From: Solicoccozyma terricola
Lineage: Eukaryota > Basidiomycota > Tremellomycetes > Filobasidiales > Piskurozymaceae
DNA: 64,000 nt
Direction: 5' to 3'
NCBI GenBank assembly: GCA_001600875.1
Contig: BCLD01000001.1
Location: forward strand, 554,162 to 618,161
Within the stretch, counting starts at the first letter, position 1. Every line of letters begins with the position of its first letter. Shown here in pieces: positions 11,263 through 23,187 of the stretch. The translations under genes were made by a program, and so were the position numbers. The notes beneath the pieces were generated by a model. It saw only the letters and a program-made list of their open reading frames with translations. It was not told the origin of the DNA and did no database searches.

Positions 11263-12650
11263 TCAAGAATCATCTGTCGTGGCATAACCCCAGACTTTGA
11301 CTGTCCCGTCCGCACTGGCGGTCAACAGCTCGTCTGATTTGGTTGGATGACGTTCTATCCACGTAATGACCTTTGCGTGAATCTTCTTGCCACCTGGAAT
11401 GACAGGTTTAGCCTGTGTGAAGACGAGTCAGTCAAGAAGCCTCGCCTATCACTGCCGCGAGTGGCTGCAGTCTCACATCGATGACTCCCCACGCCCAGAG
11501 GTTCCCAGATTCATCTCCCGCCAGCACTGTGGATTCGCCGTAACCAAAGGCGCACTGCGATCGGTACGACGTATTTTGGAAGCCTGGTGATGTGAATGTT
11601 GCTAGCATCTGCTTTGATCATTCCTCTCAGCAACAAACTTTAGATCACCATACCCAGTGGATGGCTTACCTTTCCGTTCGATCTATCCATCAGGCGTAAA
11701 CTCGAATCCAAGCTTGAGACAAGCATCGAGTCCTTGGGAGCAGTTGGAGACGGGACCACGCTGGTTACTGGAGCTGCAGAGAGTACAGTTATTGTCTATT
11801 TAGTATTGATGTTTTGTTGCATAACAAGAAATGCGCCTACTTACCTCCAATGGTATCTTCTATTTTCTTACCCATGCGAAGATCATAAGTCCTTACATTT
11901 CCGTCTACACTGCCAACGATGATCTCGGGAATATTGGCAGGAATTGCAATAGACGTTATGGAATCTCTGGCTTCCTGGAATGTCTGCACGGGCAGGCGTG
12001 CTTGTGCTCTGAGAGAGGTGTGTTGAGATTAGCTGGCAGCCGACGAGACTTTGGGTCAAGTTCTCACCTCATGTCCCAAACCATGACTTTCGAGTCAAAG
12101 CTCCCGCTGACAAGCACATTTGCACCAGAGTCCTTGGCTCCCGCTCCACTGCCACCGAACTTGACGGCGTTGACCTTGCCAAAGTGACCTTGCAGTCTGC
12201 GGATGACTGTTCCGGATGCGACGTCCCAGATCAGTACAGTTTTATCACCACCAGCTGAAGCAAATGTCGCATTGTCGGGTGCTCTGTTTTTTTTCATTGT
12301 GCGTCCATCAGCCGCTCGTCCGAGACCATCACAGCAAGCCAGCTTGAATCTCACATGTCCAACGACAACACCTCGTAGGCATGACCCTTATAGACTTTGA
12401 CTTCTTTCCCGGTCGTCGGATTCCATAATCGAATTGACCGATCTGCTCCTCCCGTCAAGCAGTACTTTGACGACTGGTTGTTGTAACGAACGACATTCAC
12501 AGGGCCAGTGTGATTTGAAAGACTGCGACAGCGAGAGCGACAGCACAGACAGTCAGTTTCAACTTCTCGACTCTGAACTTTGTGATTATCAGGCTCTCAC
12601 GTCTGTTTCAGCTGATCTGGATACCTCAGCTCCGTCTCAGGCTGTGGCAT
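11263..12650 (-). CDS. WDR83: WD40 protein WDR83/MORG1
   Basis: MORG1/WDR83 is a seven-bladed WD40 scaffold linked to MAPK signalling and found in spliceosome preparations. Exons (minus): 12650..12601, 12522..12355, 12283..12068, 12008..11845, 11773..11670, 11608..11477, 11412..11263; 984 nt, 327 aa (human 315). Blocks: LSNHTGPVNVVRYNN, CLTGGADRSIRLWNP, YKGHAYEVLSLDI, ASAGGDKTVLIWDV, RLQGHFGKVNAVKF, LVSGSFDSKVMVWDMR, GSVDGNVRTYDLRMG, MLVSSLDSSLRLMDRSNGK, AGDESGNLWAWGV and the end LLTASADGTVKVWGY. The order and spacing match the family throughout. Starts 226 bp from the stop codon of the next minus-strand gene. Confidence 0.93.
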
Positions 12651-12876
12651 ACTATTCTACTGAATCTGGTGTCGAGGTGCTTCGCATCACCCCTGATGTG
12701 CAAGTTTTGGAGGTATATGAAATTCGTAGATGTTCAAGCACCAAATGGTGGACAGCCAAGTGAGACATGTTTAGGGTCACGTGACTATGATTTGGCCTTC
12801 TATCCCAGGTAAGCGCTGCTTCTACTACATGTGTCGTGCTGATCTGCAGCACTCAGGACGGGTCAAGTACCGATTC

Positions 12877-15800
12877 TCATTCTATCAACCTGCTCTCGTC
12901 ACTTGCATCTGCTGTGGGAAGGATGGCCGCCATTGTGTCCAAGGAGGTGCCTTTAGCAACGGTGGCGGTCTCGATCAAACCGTTGGAAGTTGGGTCCATC
13001 TGTAGGGGAACGTAAGTGTGAGTGACTGCAGGAGTTCTCCATCATCGAGTCAATACCCACAGTCCAAGTCACTGTCGGCTTCTCGCCTCGAACCCTCTCG
13101 ATCTCCTCTCGGAGCTTGGCATTCTGCTCCCGTAAGTTCTGAACCTCTTGTTGAGTCCTTCCGCCGAGCTTGGTGATCTGCAAACGAATGTGATTATAGT
13201 GAGATCCTTGGCAGCAAATGATATCCAGTCCAACACAGCCTCATATCACTAACTTCTTCTTGTAACTTCTTGATCTCGGTGGCGAGTTTCGATCCTTGGG
13301 AGCCGAGTTCGGCTGTGTGTTCTTCCATGAGAGTCTGTATCAATTGATAGCTCGACAGCCATGGTTGAATCCTGTCTATGGTCTCCAAGTTTTGGATAGA
13401 CTGGGGCCAGGTCAAACGACTGTCAGTTTCAAATGACAGGCAGTCATTGTTGAGAATCACGCGGAATGCTGACCTTGTGAAGGCGTGCATTCTCGCTCCT
13501 TGATCGTTCCAGCTCACCCAGCTCCGCACGATTGTTCTGGTCGTGGTGGGCGTTGCGCATTTCGTGGATTCGTTCATGCAGGCTTTCAAGCTGATGTCCT
13601 AGATGGTTGTCCAACTCGGCCTGTAAGGAAGTTGTCGCACCTCTAACAAGCTGCCGCTAATGAAGTCAACTTTCCACTCACCTTCGACTGTTGGGCTTGC
13701 AACAGTTGCGACAACCTCCATACTTCTCGTTCTGCTATTTCCGCTCTCTTCTCCGTCACCTGCACGTTCTGCATCGCTTCCACAAGTTTTTGTTCGGTAA
13801 TGACAGTGCTTTCTTTGAACTCTTCTTGAACGCGAAGCAACTGTGAGATCTCTCGCGTCCTTGCCTCAAGCTCACAAGTCAATCTTTCAGCCTCCCTGCA
13901 GTGTTCTTGAGCGGAAAGTCTAGCATGCGAGACCTCCACCAGTGTCTGATCGTTTTGCGTACGTAGAGACTGCACCTCGGCTTCCAATTCGTACTGTCGG
14001 TTGTTCCGGGCTGCAGCTTCTGAGATCGCGTTGGCTTGAGTGAGCAAGTGATCCTTGGCGGCCAAGAGCGCTTGAAGGCTATGGCCTAACTGTAGAGGTG
14101 CATATTCAGACTGTCCGAAGGATCTTTGTGAGCTAACCTGACTCAGTTGACGGACGTGGGAAGCGACCGTCGAGATTGATTGTGCAGCAGGGATGGGATG
14201 CGAATGTCTAGGACCATGATCGAGAAGAGAATTCAAGGTCTTTTGAAGTTCTTCGATTTGTTCCCCAAGCCGTTCCTGATGGAGTGTTTCATCTGATAGT
14301 CCACTGCGTTCTCGATCCTGCTGTTGAGGATTCCGTGTCGACGCTACGGTTCTCGGAGATGGTGCAGAAGATCGATGATGTCGAAAACTCTCCGAGGCGG
14401 TGTCGCTCGGAGGAGATTGTCGCCTTCTAGAATCCACAGCGCCAGGTTGTATGGGGGGAAAGTGGAGATGGGACTGGGGATCAAGGAACTACGAGGTCTA
14501 TACGTCAGTCATTCACCTCGATCAATTCGAGTTTCGAATAATCTTACATTGGCATCTCCCAAATCTGAAGGATTGGTCACTTCATCCTCATTCAATACGT
14601 CGATGATATCTCTATCTCTGGATACTCCCTTCCAGGCGTTAGTAAGGCTGGACGAGATTGGCAGATCCTGCTCGTCTACGAATGTATCTTCAAGATTTTG
14701 CAGAGATCCGCGCAGCGCCACCGATTCGTTTGCCACGCCACCAAGCTCGTTCCTGAATTGTTCAACATCGTCCGGTAACGACTCTTCATCTGTGTCATCC
14801 CCCAGCTCGATTACGCATTTATCATTGAGGTCGGAAAATGGGCTCTTGACAGCAGGACGACTAGCTACATCGTCGTGTCGAGGTGAAACGATTGGCAATC
14901 CGGCAAAATAGCTTTGCTGCGGCGAGACGCTGGGACCGGTTCGGACAGTAGAAGCGGCGTGCTGACTCTCACCAGAAACGCGGTGGCGATGGCGAAGTGG
15001 TGATGGCGAGGGGGTAAGTGAACCAGGGCCCAAGTTCTGCGAGCATCTCGTGGGTCAAGGGGATTGAAAGCCGCAAGTCAAGGAAGGGAACGGATGCTTA
15101 CCTCGACTACTCCTTGTTCTACATGATGACCTGGAGAATGCAGGCGGTACTGAGGCTCCGGCGTTGCGACAAGTCCTTTTTCGAATGTGGTTCCCGGTAA
15201 ACTCTTCGTAGATAAAGGCGACACATCACCTCTACCTGCTCCTTTCTGTCGGTTCTTGCTATCTTCAAGCGATCGCAGCCTCTCCTCGTAAGTCTTGCCA
15301 TTTGGCCCTCCCAGCTTGGCTTTGAGTATCTTGGAGCCATCCCATGCTTCGATGTAGTCGCGGTTCTGGGGACTATGACTTCGGGCACGGCTGATATTTG
15401 CGGACGGTTCGAGTGTTTCTAATACACTACTAGAGGCGCCGTTGGCTTGCCATATTCGATTCAACGGTACACTTGCGGAACGTCTTGGTGTAGGAGAATC
15501 GCTCCGTGACTGCAAAGGTAAATTCTGCGACTCTATGCTCTTCCCTATAACATACACCTGGGCTGCCGATTGAGAGGACGAAAGCGCCACAGACTCAGAA
15601 GCCAGATAGCTGACGCGGCCTGGTCCTCGCTCTGACACCTCAGGTGCTGTGGTCCAGGAGATATCAGCTGCGGAGGTGTCGCCGACCTCCGGAGATGAGG
15701 CAATGTTTTCGTCAGATCTGTAATGATGGAAGTTTTCAACTTTGCTCTGCGATGATAAGCGAGAAACGTCTTCTGGTGATTGTGCGACTTGGTCGACGTC

Positions 15801-17853
15801 TTGCTCGATTCGGTGTCTGAAAGTCGCCACTGTACTCGTTGCAGGTTGGACCTCGACCGTGCCCATGTCCTTGTGTTCTTGAGGGTGAAAACGGGAGTGA
15901 GGGTCGTCGCTTGTCATCTGCCCGAGGGATGGAGGATCCGCTTCCCTTTCGCCTCCATTTTCTCCCCCGCCAGACCCTTCCCCGACACGAATCGCAGGAG
16001 GAGCCCACAGCGACGGAACACTGTCCGTCTGGATATCCCTACCGAGAGTGGAACGAGCTGGGTTTGAAGATGGTGTTTCTTTGTTATGAGGGCATTCCGC
16101 CGTTCCATGCTTCTCTGAGCATGTCTTGCAAGGATATTTCGGGGCTCTGTTCTCAAACGGTGCTTGGTGACTTCCATGACGCGCCGGCAGATCGGGACAT
16201 TCGGATTTCCAGTGCATTCCACCGCATCGGCATGGCGTCGGAGGCGGGACGTAATGGTGTCCTGAGAAAGCAGAGGGAGTCGGTCTCGAAGAAGCTGTAT
16301 AATGGGGTGACTGCGAAGATGGAATGTTGTGCCTGTTGGGTGTCGTTCCCGATTCGCTAGGCCTTCGCTGCATCCTGCCTTGGGACAACGAGTTTGCAGA
16401 ATGTCCTCGAAGCGTTGGTTGCGATGTCGCTTCCTCATGTGATCGCCTCATAGCATCATCGCTACCTCGTCTTTCGTTGTTCACCCACAACTCTGTCTCT
16501 GTCATTTGGTTTCTACCGAACGGTTCCTGATTCGATTTCTCGCTCGGCAAAGCCCGTTCCTGTTTCTGGTTCGTGAGCTTGGTTGATAACTCTCCACCGG
16601 GTGTAGACACGATGAACGCGCTTCGTGGTCCCTCCCAGTGTTCGTCGACGATGGTCTTCGCATCGTCTTCAGAGCGTGGAGTGAGGGAACGTCTTGAGGC
16701 AAGTGATCCCAGAGAAGTACTAGAGTTGGATACCACCATCGGCGTAGAAGACACTTGCGCGCACTTCATCTCCATGTGAGAAGTTGTCGGAGATGCAGTG
16801 AGAGTCGCTGCAGTTGATCCAACCTTTGAGGTTGATACAGCTCCATCAACCTTCTCACTCCCACTTGAGAACCGCCTCGCTTCGCTTTTACTTCCTTTAG
16901 TAGTTTGACCGAGGTGAGACATGATCATACCGAGTTGAGTTCTTGCCATATTAGTACCACGCACATCACCATCAGTTATTCGACGTGCAACACCGCGATG
17001 GGACCGAGTGGTTGTGTGGGATGTGGACGTGGAAGCGGTTGGGGATGGGATTCGAAGCGTCACGAAGGGTGTGGTTGGTTCGTATGTGGTCTTTGAGGGC
17101 CGCCAAGTGCGATAATAGATGATCAGCTGAAGCCTCGTCTTCCAAGATGAATTGAATATCACATACGAAATTCTCCCCGCCACCCTCCCAATGTCCATCG
17201 TTCTCTTCTATCTCACTCCAATCGAGAGAATGTGATGACGGTGGTCTAGTTGTCGTATCTTCAACCATCATTTCTAGTCGTTTCTTCGTAGACGCGGGTC
17301 CGATCGTTTCTTCCAGAGATGGTCCTTGCTCGTTGTGAATCGTTGTTCTAGGCGGCAACGCATATCCAACTTCTTCCGTTTTCCCATTACCTAACGATTC
17401 TCTCCCCAATGACGTATTACCTCTTTCTCTACCTCCTCTACCTCCTCTCATACCTCCCGCACGACCACGTCGACTTGTCCAACCACCATTCGTACTCAAA
17501 ACACCTCCTATCCCCACTGCATTCACCGCACTTACAATCAGCGGTCTCGTTTCTCTCTCGATTGGGATCCTAGGTGGTCCATTAGATTTATTCGGAAAGA
17601 TCGTTTGATTATTCAAATCATGTTTTAATGGCAGTGGGACTGATCCCCTGAAGGGCCTCCCACTACTTCCATCTATTGCGTAAGGTGAGTTCGGAGGAGG
17701 ACGAGGAGGAGGAGGAGAAGAGATAGGATTGGAAGTGAGATGAGGTGGTTGTTCGGCTTTCCAGTTGGATGGAGATGGAGTGGAAGTAGAGGAGTTGAAG
17801 ACATTTGGTTGTCGATGTCGTTGGCATGCAGGATTTGAGGTGTGGTCTGGCAT
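12877..17853 (-). CDS. Large zinc-knuckle / coiled-coil protein, unrecognised
   Basis: I do not recognise this protein. Exons (minus): 17853..17167, 17090..15102, 15036..14548, 14488..13682, 13620..13474, 13400..13254, 13177..13061, 12999..12877; all keep one frame, 1501 aa. Residues 1-500 are Ser/Pro/Thr/Arg-rich and probably disordered, with a Gly/Arg patch near 150. Near residue 515 is CRCGGMHWKSECP and near 548 CKTCSEKHGTAECP, i.e. CxC-x3-H-x4-C and Cx2C-x3-H-x4-C, a pair of CCHC-like zinc knuckles. Residues about 570-1050 are again low complexity. From about 1115 to 1460 the sequence is Gln/Glu/Leu-rich with heptad character (QIEELQKTLNSLLDHG, LAAKDHLLTQANAISEAA, TEIKKLQEEV, EVQNLREQNAKLREEIERV): a long coiled coil. 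Intron 1 could alternatively be 40 bp (acceptor CTTCAG); I chose the 76-bp form. A nucleic-acid-binding or cytoskeletal scaffold is conceivable but not shown. Confidence 0.8.
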
Positions 17854-18802
17854 GATGAAGAGGAGGGGGGGTGATGAGACGAGACGAGGATTTGTTGATT
17901 TACTAGATTAGGAAACGAAAGATTGGAGATAATAAATGACTGAGGATGTTGTGAATTCGATGAGACGACCCGCGTAGGAGGAAGCTTACTCGAAAGGTAA
18001 ATTTTCTTCGCCGGACGGATCTACCTGTCGATCTGTGGATATCAATAATCTTGTCACTCGGCTCACGCTCATAAACACCCTGTGGATGCCATGGTATAGC
18101 TGTCAAGTGACTGGGTGATGTATTGGTGGTTACTTGGTGGTGAGTGCTCGTGAGAGGATGGTGGACTCGGTCGCGCGCACGAGGGGAGGGGACCGAGCGG
18201 ACGAAGCTTGGGAGGTCATGGCGGGGTGAGGGGTGGTGGTGGACGATCGTCGATGGGTATTATCACTCGATATGATATCCTCGTTTCAAAGATCGGTCAT
18301 GCATCCTGCGCTGGACCACCACTCCCAACCCACCCACCCACCCGCCCACCCTCCGTGTTCTCCCTACTAGCTGTCCACTTGTTCCACTAGGCACCGACGG
18401 GGATTTGCCACCCAAGCCAGGTTCGGCGTCGGGCACCGCGGAATGAGTCACGTGCGCTTGCAATCGGATTCTGTGGAACGTCATCGTTGCAACCTAAAGC
18501 CCCAGGTCCATTCCGCGCAAAGGACGTCGTCGTCGACATATCCGCTATACCACATCTTGGGTTCCAGGGCACGGTCGAGTACTTGAATCGCATTCTCACC
18601 AGCGCCTGAACTCAAGCAAGTGGATCTGGATTTCACGAGCGTCGAATCTTGCTACCTACCGCTCCACCGCACTCCATCCGAACGCCACTCATCAAATCTC
18701 CCCCCAGAAATCTTCAGCTTGGCGGATCATCAAACACTCTCCAGATCGATATCACCCTTCTACTCATCATCTTCGTTTCCTTTCCTCCGTATCTTGCCAA
18801 CT
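17854..18802. promoter_or_regulatory. Divergent promoter region, zinc-knuckle gene / OSH gene
   Basis: 949 bp between two start codons. It contains a CCCA/CCCG-rich microsatellite (about 18328-18352) and a frame open upstream of the OSH start (no conserved protein). No other gene or RNA seen. Confidence 0.5.
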
Positions 18803-19526
18803 ATGGGTATCTTATCAGGAATGCAATCCCTGGACCTATCAGGTCGTGTTCGACGAGGTTCCGAAATTTCAAACGGCGGAACAGCAGGAGGACCTCCAAG
18901 TGGTAACCCCAACGATACAGAACTATTGGATAAAGATGAAGGGAATCTGTTACTAGCTTTGATATCTCAAAGTAAGTGGGGCCGGATGATTGGATGAGAT
19001 GGAATAAAATAAGGCTGGTCCTTTATCCAGCCGGGTGTTTTGCCGGGCCCCCTTGTTGACTCATTTTGGAACACGATCATGTGTACGCAGTTCGACCAGG
19101 AGCAGATCTTTCGAGGATTCAATTCCCAACATTCGTACTCGAACCACGATCATTACTGGAAAGAATCACCGACTTTTTCTCTCATCCGGAATTGTGAGTT
19201 ACTGGTCCAGCGTTTGTGGGGGGAATTCCTGGCGGGTACTTGTCAATAATGATTCGGATTACGACTTCTTTTCCCCAGAATATTTGGGTAAGTGTGGAAC
19301 AAGCCGTCATCGTGTCATCTCATCGATCTGATGATCGCTTTTTTGCCTCGTTTCTTTTCTTCAAGAACGGGCGCAGATCCGGATCCTCAATCACGGTTCA
19401 TCAAAGTATTGACGTATTACCTCTCGTCAGTAAACCAACTCCCATCGTTGCGATGATAGTACACCAGCTGACAATTCTGTGTCCCACTTCAGTGGATGGC
19501 ATATCAAACCCAGAGGGTAAGCCGCC

Positions 19527-19615
<89 letters not shown>

Positions 19616-21464
19616 CAACAACCTGACCAAAACCAACGCTCGAGCAAGCTGATTTATACGATAATACCCTTTCTACAGCGTGAAGAAACCATATAACCCC
19701 ATCCTCGGTGAATTCTTTCGGTGTACTTATACATACGAAGATGGATCAGAGGGATTTTACGTTGCAGAACAGGTATCACATCATCCTGTGAGTTACCGAT
19801 TGGAGAAGGGAGGGGGGGAGGGGGGGTTCCGTATGGGAGCTGGGATTGGTAATGGCTGATTATGATGTGATATTCGGTGATCGATTAGCCGATCTCAGCG
19901 TTCTTTTATGCAAGTCCGAGGAATGGACTGTTGATTACTGGGGAGTTGAAGCCGAAGGTTAGTGCCGGTATTTTAAGGTCGACGTTCCTACTGGCGAATC
20001 GAAAGGAGTCTGACACGTTGTGGGGTTAATTCTGGGTAGTCGAGATTCCTCGGTAATTCAGCTGCGACGATAATGGAAGGCGAGAATCGGATTCGATTGT
20101 TGCAAAAACCGGAAGATGGAGACTACTCGATTAAAGTGAGTTGAAAGATTGAAGATTAAATGATACCTCGTGTCGACTTTCCTGTTGATTCATTTTTTTT
20201 TTTCCTTCTGTAGATGCCAAACATGTGAATACTCTTAATCACGCCCTTTTATGGCTCAAAACCCATCACTGAACTCCTATCAAATCCTAGGTTCGCTCGA
20301 GGTATTCTCTTCGGAAAGATGGTGCTAGAGCTAGGTGATATATCAACCGTGCGATGTGACGCTACCGAATATATCTGTGAAGTCGATTTCAAGACCAAGG
20401 TGAGATTGGCTGTTTATCGTTGCGACATTACACCCGCTCAGATTTTGCTTTCTGGTGAAATAACAATTCCTCAGGGATGGATCTCGGGGGGATACAACGC
20501 CATCGCTGGTCACATCACTGGTCCTGCCAATTCCAATGTAGGCGATATTAGCGGTTTTTGGTCATCGTCAATGGAGTTCAAAGACGCCAAGACGGGGAAG
20601 AAGGATGTTCTATTTGACGTTAATACGGTAAAGGCGGTTGAAAAAACGGTACTACCAGAGTCTGAGCAGGAAAAGAATGAGTCGAGGCGGTGGGTGTTTG
20701 ATCTAAACACGTCCGTCCACATTGGCTTTCGCTAACTATGCTAATTCCCGGCCAGATTATGGAGCGACCTGACGAAAGCAATCAAATCGTCGGACATGGA
20801 AGCAGCGGGAATAGCGAAGGGCAAGGTAGAGGATGCACAACGAGAGCGCGTTAAAGCGCGAGAAGCCTCTGGAGAAACTCACAAGTTGAGGTTTTTCATG
20901 CCGATGGGAGAAAAGTTCATGCCTATTATTGACATTGACAGGTGGGAGACGTTTGAACCGAGTACATGCCCAAAGCTAAATACTCGATCCCGCTACAGCC
21001 TACCGAAGGATCCGGATGAGATGGTGGAACAGATCAAGGCATGGATCTTTGCGGGCCCGGCAGAACAAACAGCACCGCACGCCGCCTCAAGATCTACATT
21101 ACCGAGGAAATATCATACGCCATCCATAACCAGTGTACAGTCTACAGCCTCCACTTTATCTATCCGTGAGCTCATTCGAACGCGATTTTAGCCAGCCTTG
21201 CATCTATCTAACATTCCCGCCCCTTCCCCCCCCCCCCCCCCCCCCNNNNNNNNNNNNNNNNNNNNNNNNNNNNNNNNNNNNNNNNNNNNNNNNNNNNNNN
21301 NNNNNNNNNNNNNNNNNNNNNNNNNNNNNNNNNNNNNNNNNNNNNNNNNNNNNNNCCCCCCCCCCCCCCCCCTTTTCCTTCTTCTCTTTCCAGCCATTCA
21401 AACGACTAGCCCGGGACCCCCAGTGCCCGGTCCCAAATTGTCGCAGCCGCCTCCAGGGAATTAA
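18803..21464 (+). CDS. OSH6: Oxysterol-binding-protein homologue, Osh6/Osh7 type
   Basis: ORD-only lipid transfer protein; yeast Osh6/7 exchange phosphatidylserine for PI4P at ER-plasma membrane contacts. Thirteen exons: 18803..18971, 19091..19193, 19279..19287, 19366..19425, 19493..19516, 19679..19787, 19889..19957, 20040..20135, 20214..20224, 20291..20399, 20475..20689, 20756..21165, 21394..21464; 1455 nt, 484 aa. Key blocks: [68 protein letters not shown], the OSBP signature [67 protein letters not shown]. Exons 3, 5 and 9 are 9, 24 and 11 nt. Intron 5 contains 86 consecutive C. The last intron contains the assembly gap; the final exon gives a Pro-rich tail ending QPPPGN. If that splice is wrong the protein stops at 21191. 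The paralogue assignment (Osh6/7 versus Kes1) is tentative. Confidence 0.93.
19528..19613 (+). repeat. Poly-C tract, 86 nt, in OSH intron 5
   Basis: An uninterrupted run of about 86 C inside the 162-bp intron 19517-19678, which follows a 24-nt exon. It is followed by AACAACAACCTGACC (branch-like CTGAC) and acceptor CTACAG. The exact length in the genome is doubtful because homopolymers of this size are hard to sequence. Confidence 0.8.
21226..21372 (+). other. Assembly gap inside a poly-C tract
   Basis: 20 C, then N from 21246 to 21355 (110), then 17 C. It lies in the last intron of the OSH gene (21166-21393), between a GTGAGC donor and a pyrimidine-rich acceptor CTTTCCAG. The gap was evidently caused by the homopolymer; real length unknown. 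Confidence 0.95.
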
Positions 21465-21706
21465 GGGGACATCACGGCAAGGCTTGATATATATTTATGC
21501 ACGACCGGTGGGCAGGGAGGATGATAGAGCCTGCTCTCTGTAATTAATTGCCTTGTTGACATGACACGACTACCATGACTAATCAATGATATTGCCACAA
21601 TCCTGTTGGTCATTCCTCCCTCCATCGGCCGGTCTAGTTAGGCCGAGGTTCAAAACAAAAATGTCTCACGTACAACCTCATATATTGATTGCTGCACAGC
21701 GATTTC

Positions 21707-22677
21707 ATGACAAGGGAATCTGGCCATACCTCTGCGTCTACATCCCCTCCATACAGCAGACTTGTGACCCCAGGGCTACTGGTTGTCATTGCCGTTGCAC
21801 TGCTTGCCATCCTGTTTGGCTTATCGCCCCAGCTCCAGCTTCGAGGCTCGTCAGCTCTCAAACAGCTCTCTCGTCTACCGACAACCATACAATCGACTCC
21901 TGTCACCTCCGTATCTCGTCCACTCTCTACTTCCATGTCATCTTCAAATCAAAAAACCTCTGCGAAAGAGGAGAAGGAGTGGAATCACCTCGCGGAATTG
22001 ATGGAGTATTACCACAACCACTTTAGACACAGCTTCAACTCGATTTACGAGGTATGTGAGCTGTTTGTGGCCGCGGGCACATCGTTCGTCGACCAGCTCA
22101 ACGCAACTCTCATCGTAGCTCGCGGATGGAAAGTTTGAAAAGCGAGGGATGTCTCTCAGGATGTTCATTCAGAATGCAGGAGCGTTGGCATCACAACTTG
22201 ACATGCACCACAACATTGTAAGGACCCCGTTGTTTTTTCATGCTCTCATCGATGCAACGACATGACATTCATATTCATCCATTTGCTGTTCCGTTCGCAC
22301 AGGAAGAACGACACATCTTCCCCATCCTAGCGAAGAAGATGCCGCAGTTCAAGGCTGGAGCTCGAGAATCCGGCGAACATCTCAAGTCTCATAAAGCGAT
22401 TCATCAAGGTGAGTAGAGTGTGTGCAACGTCGAAGGAAATCCCAAACTTCTTACTGAAGCGAATCTTTTTCTATCAGGACTTGACCGGTACAACGCTCTT
22501 CTTGAAAAGTACTCTGAAACACCCAACACATACTCACCGGATGAGCTTCGTGCATGTCTCGATTCATTCCGTGATGTCCTCTTCAGACATCTCGATGAGG
22601 AGGTCGAGGATCTCAAGGGCGAGTCATTGAAGAAGGCAGGTTGGACGTTGACGGAGCTGAGGCAGATACCGATGTGA
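21707..22677 (+). CDS. Membrane-anchored hemerythrin-like (HHE) protein
   Basis: Hemerythrin HHE cation-binding domain protein; such domains bind a di-iron centre or sense oxygen/redox/metal, with varied roles. Exons: 21707..22051, 22119..22217, 22303..22408, 22478..22677; 750 nt, 249 aa. A hydrophobic segment near residues 25-45 (LLVVIAVALLAILFGL) suggests a signal anchor or mitochondrial/ER membrane anchor. Metal-ligand-like His/Glu: NHLAELMEYYHNHFRH, LDMHHNIEERHIFPIL, HLKSHKAIHQGLDRY, FRDVLFRHLDEEVEDL, which make the expected four-helix pattern. Out-of-frame ATGs lie upstream at 21586 and 21661, so the start is uncertain; 21707 is the first ATG in the domain frame. Specific function unknown. 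Confidence 0.85.
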
Positions 22678-23157
22678 TTCGATTAGATTGCACTCATTCA
22701 TTGTATCCCCGAGACGATATGTTTATCTACAGGCTTGAGCCGTACGGGGTAGGCGCTTATGGCTTTCATACGCGTTGCAGCTCTACTTGGCGCTTCGTCT
22801 TCACGGTGTCTATTCTACCTCGTCGACTGCCTTCTCACTGTCAAAACAAATGTTTCACGTCGTCTGCTTCGCTGGAATCAAGCTGAATTGGTGCCAGTAG
22901 ATTATGACGATGTCCAGCGAAAGTGGAAAGTGTGTGAAGGAACATCCCACGCTCGGTAACTTGTTTACTGTGTCTCAACCATACGTCATATCTACCAATA
23001 TAGCACGTTACGTATCTGTGACATGGAAAGCCATTTCCGGGTGAAGATCAGATTCAAAACAACAGTCGATTCAAATTGATGCGAACCATGGTTGTGCAGG
23101 GAAGGGTGGGATACCCTCGAATACAGTCGGTCAGGGGTTGGGGTTCCCCCGGCTGGA

Positions 23158-23187
23158 GACACCCTCCGACACCCTTCGACACCCTTG
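23158..23187 (+). repeat. 10-bp tandem repeat GACACCCTYS, three copies
   Basis: GACACCCTCC, GACACCCTTC and GACACCCTTG follow each other without spacing, in the long non-coding interval. Confidence 0.85.

Noticed and set aside
15780..16579. Long plus-strand and alternate-frame minus-strand frames opposite the zinc-knuckle gene
   Set aside because: They are shadows of a biased Ser/Pro/Arg-rich coding exon, with no conserved motifs.
19427..19696. Poly-Gly and poly-Pro proteins around the C homopolymer
   Set aside because: Pure translation of an intronic poly-C tract.
21586..22026. Alternative start and frame upstream of the hemerythrin gene
   Set aside because: It encodes Cys/Ser-rich sequence without similarity and overlaps the domain frame out of phase.
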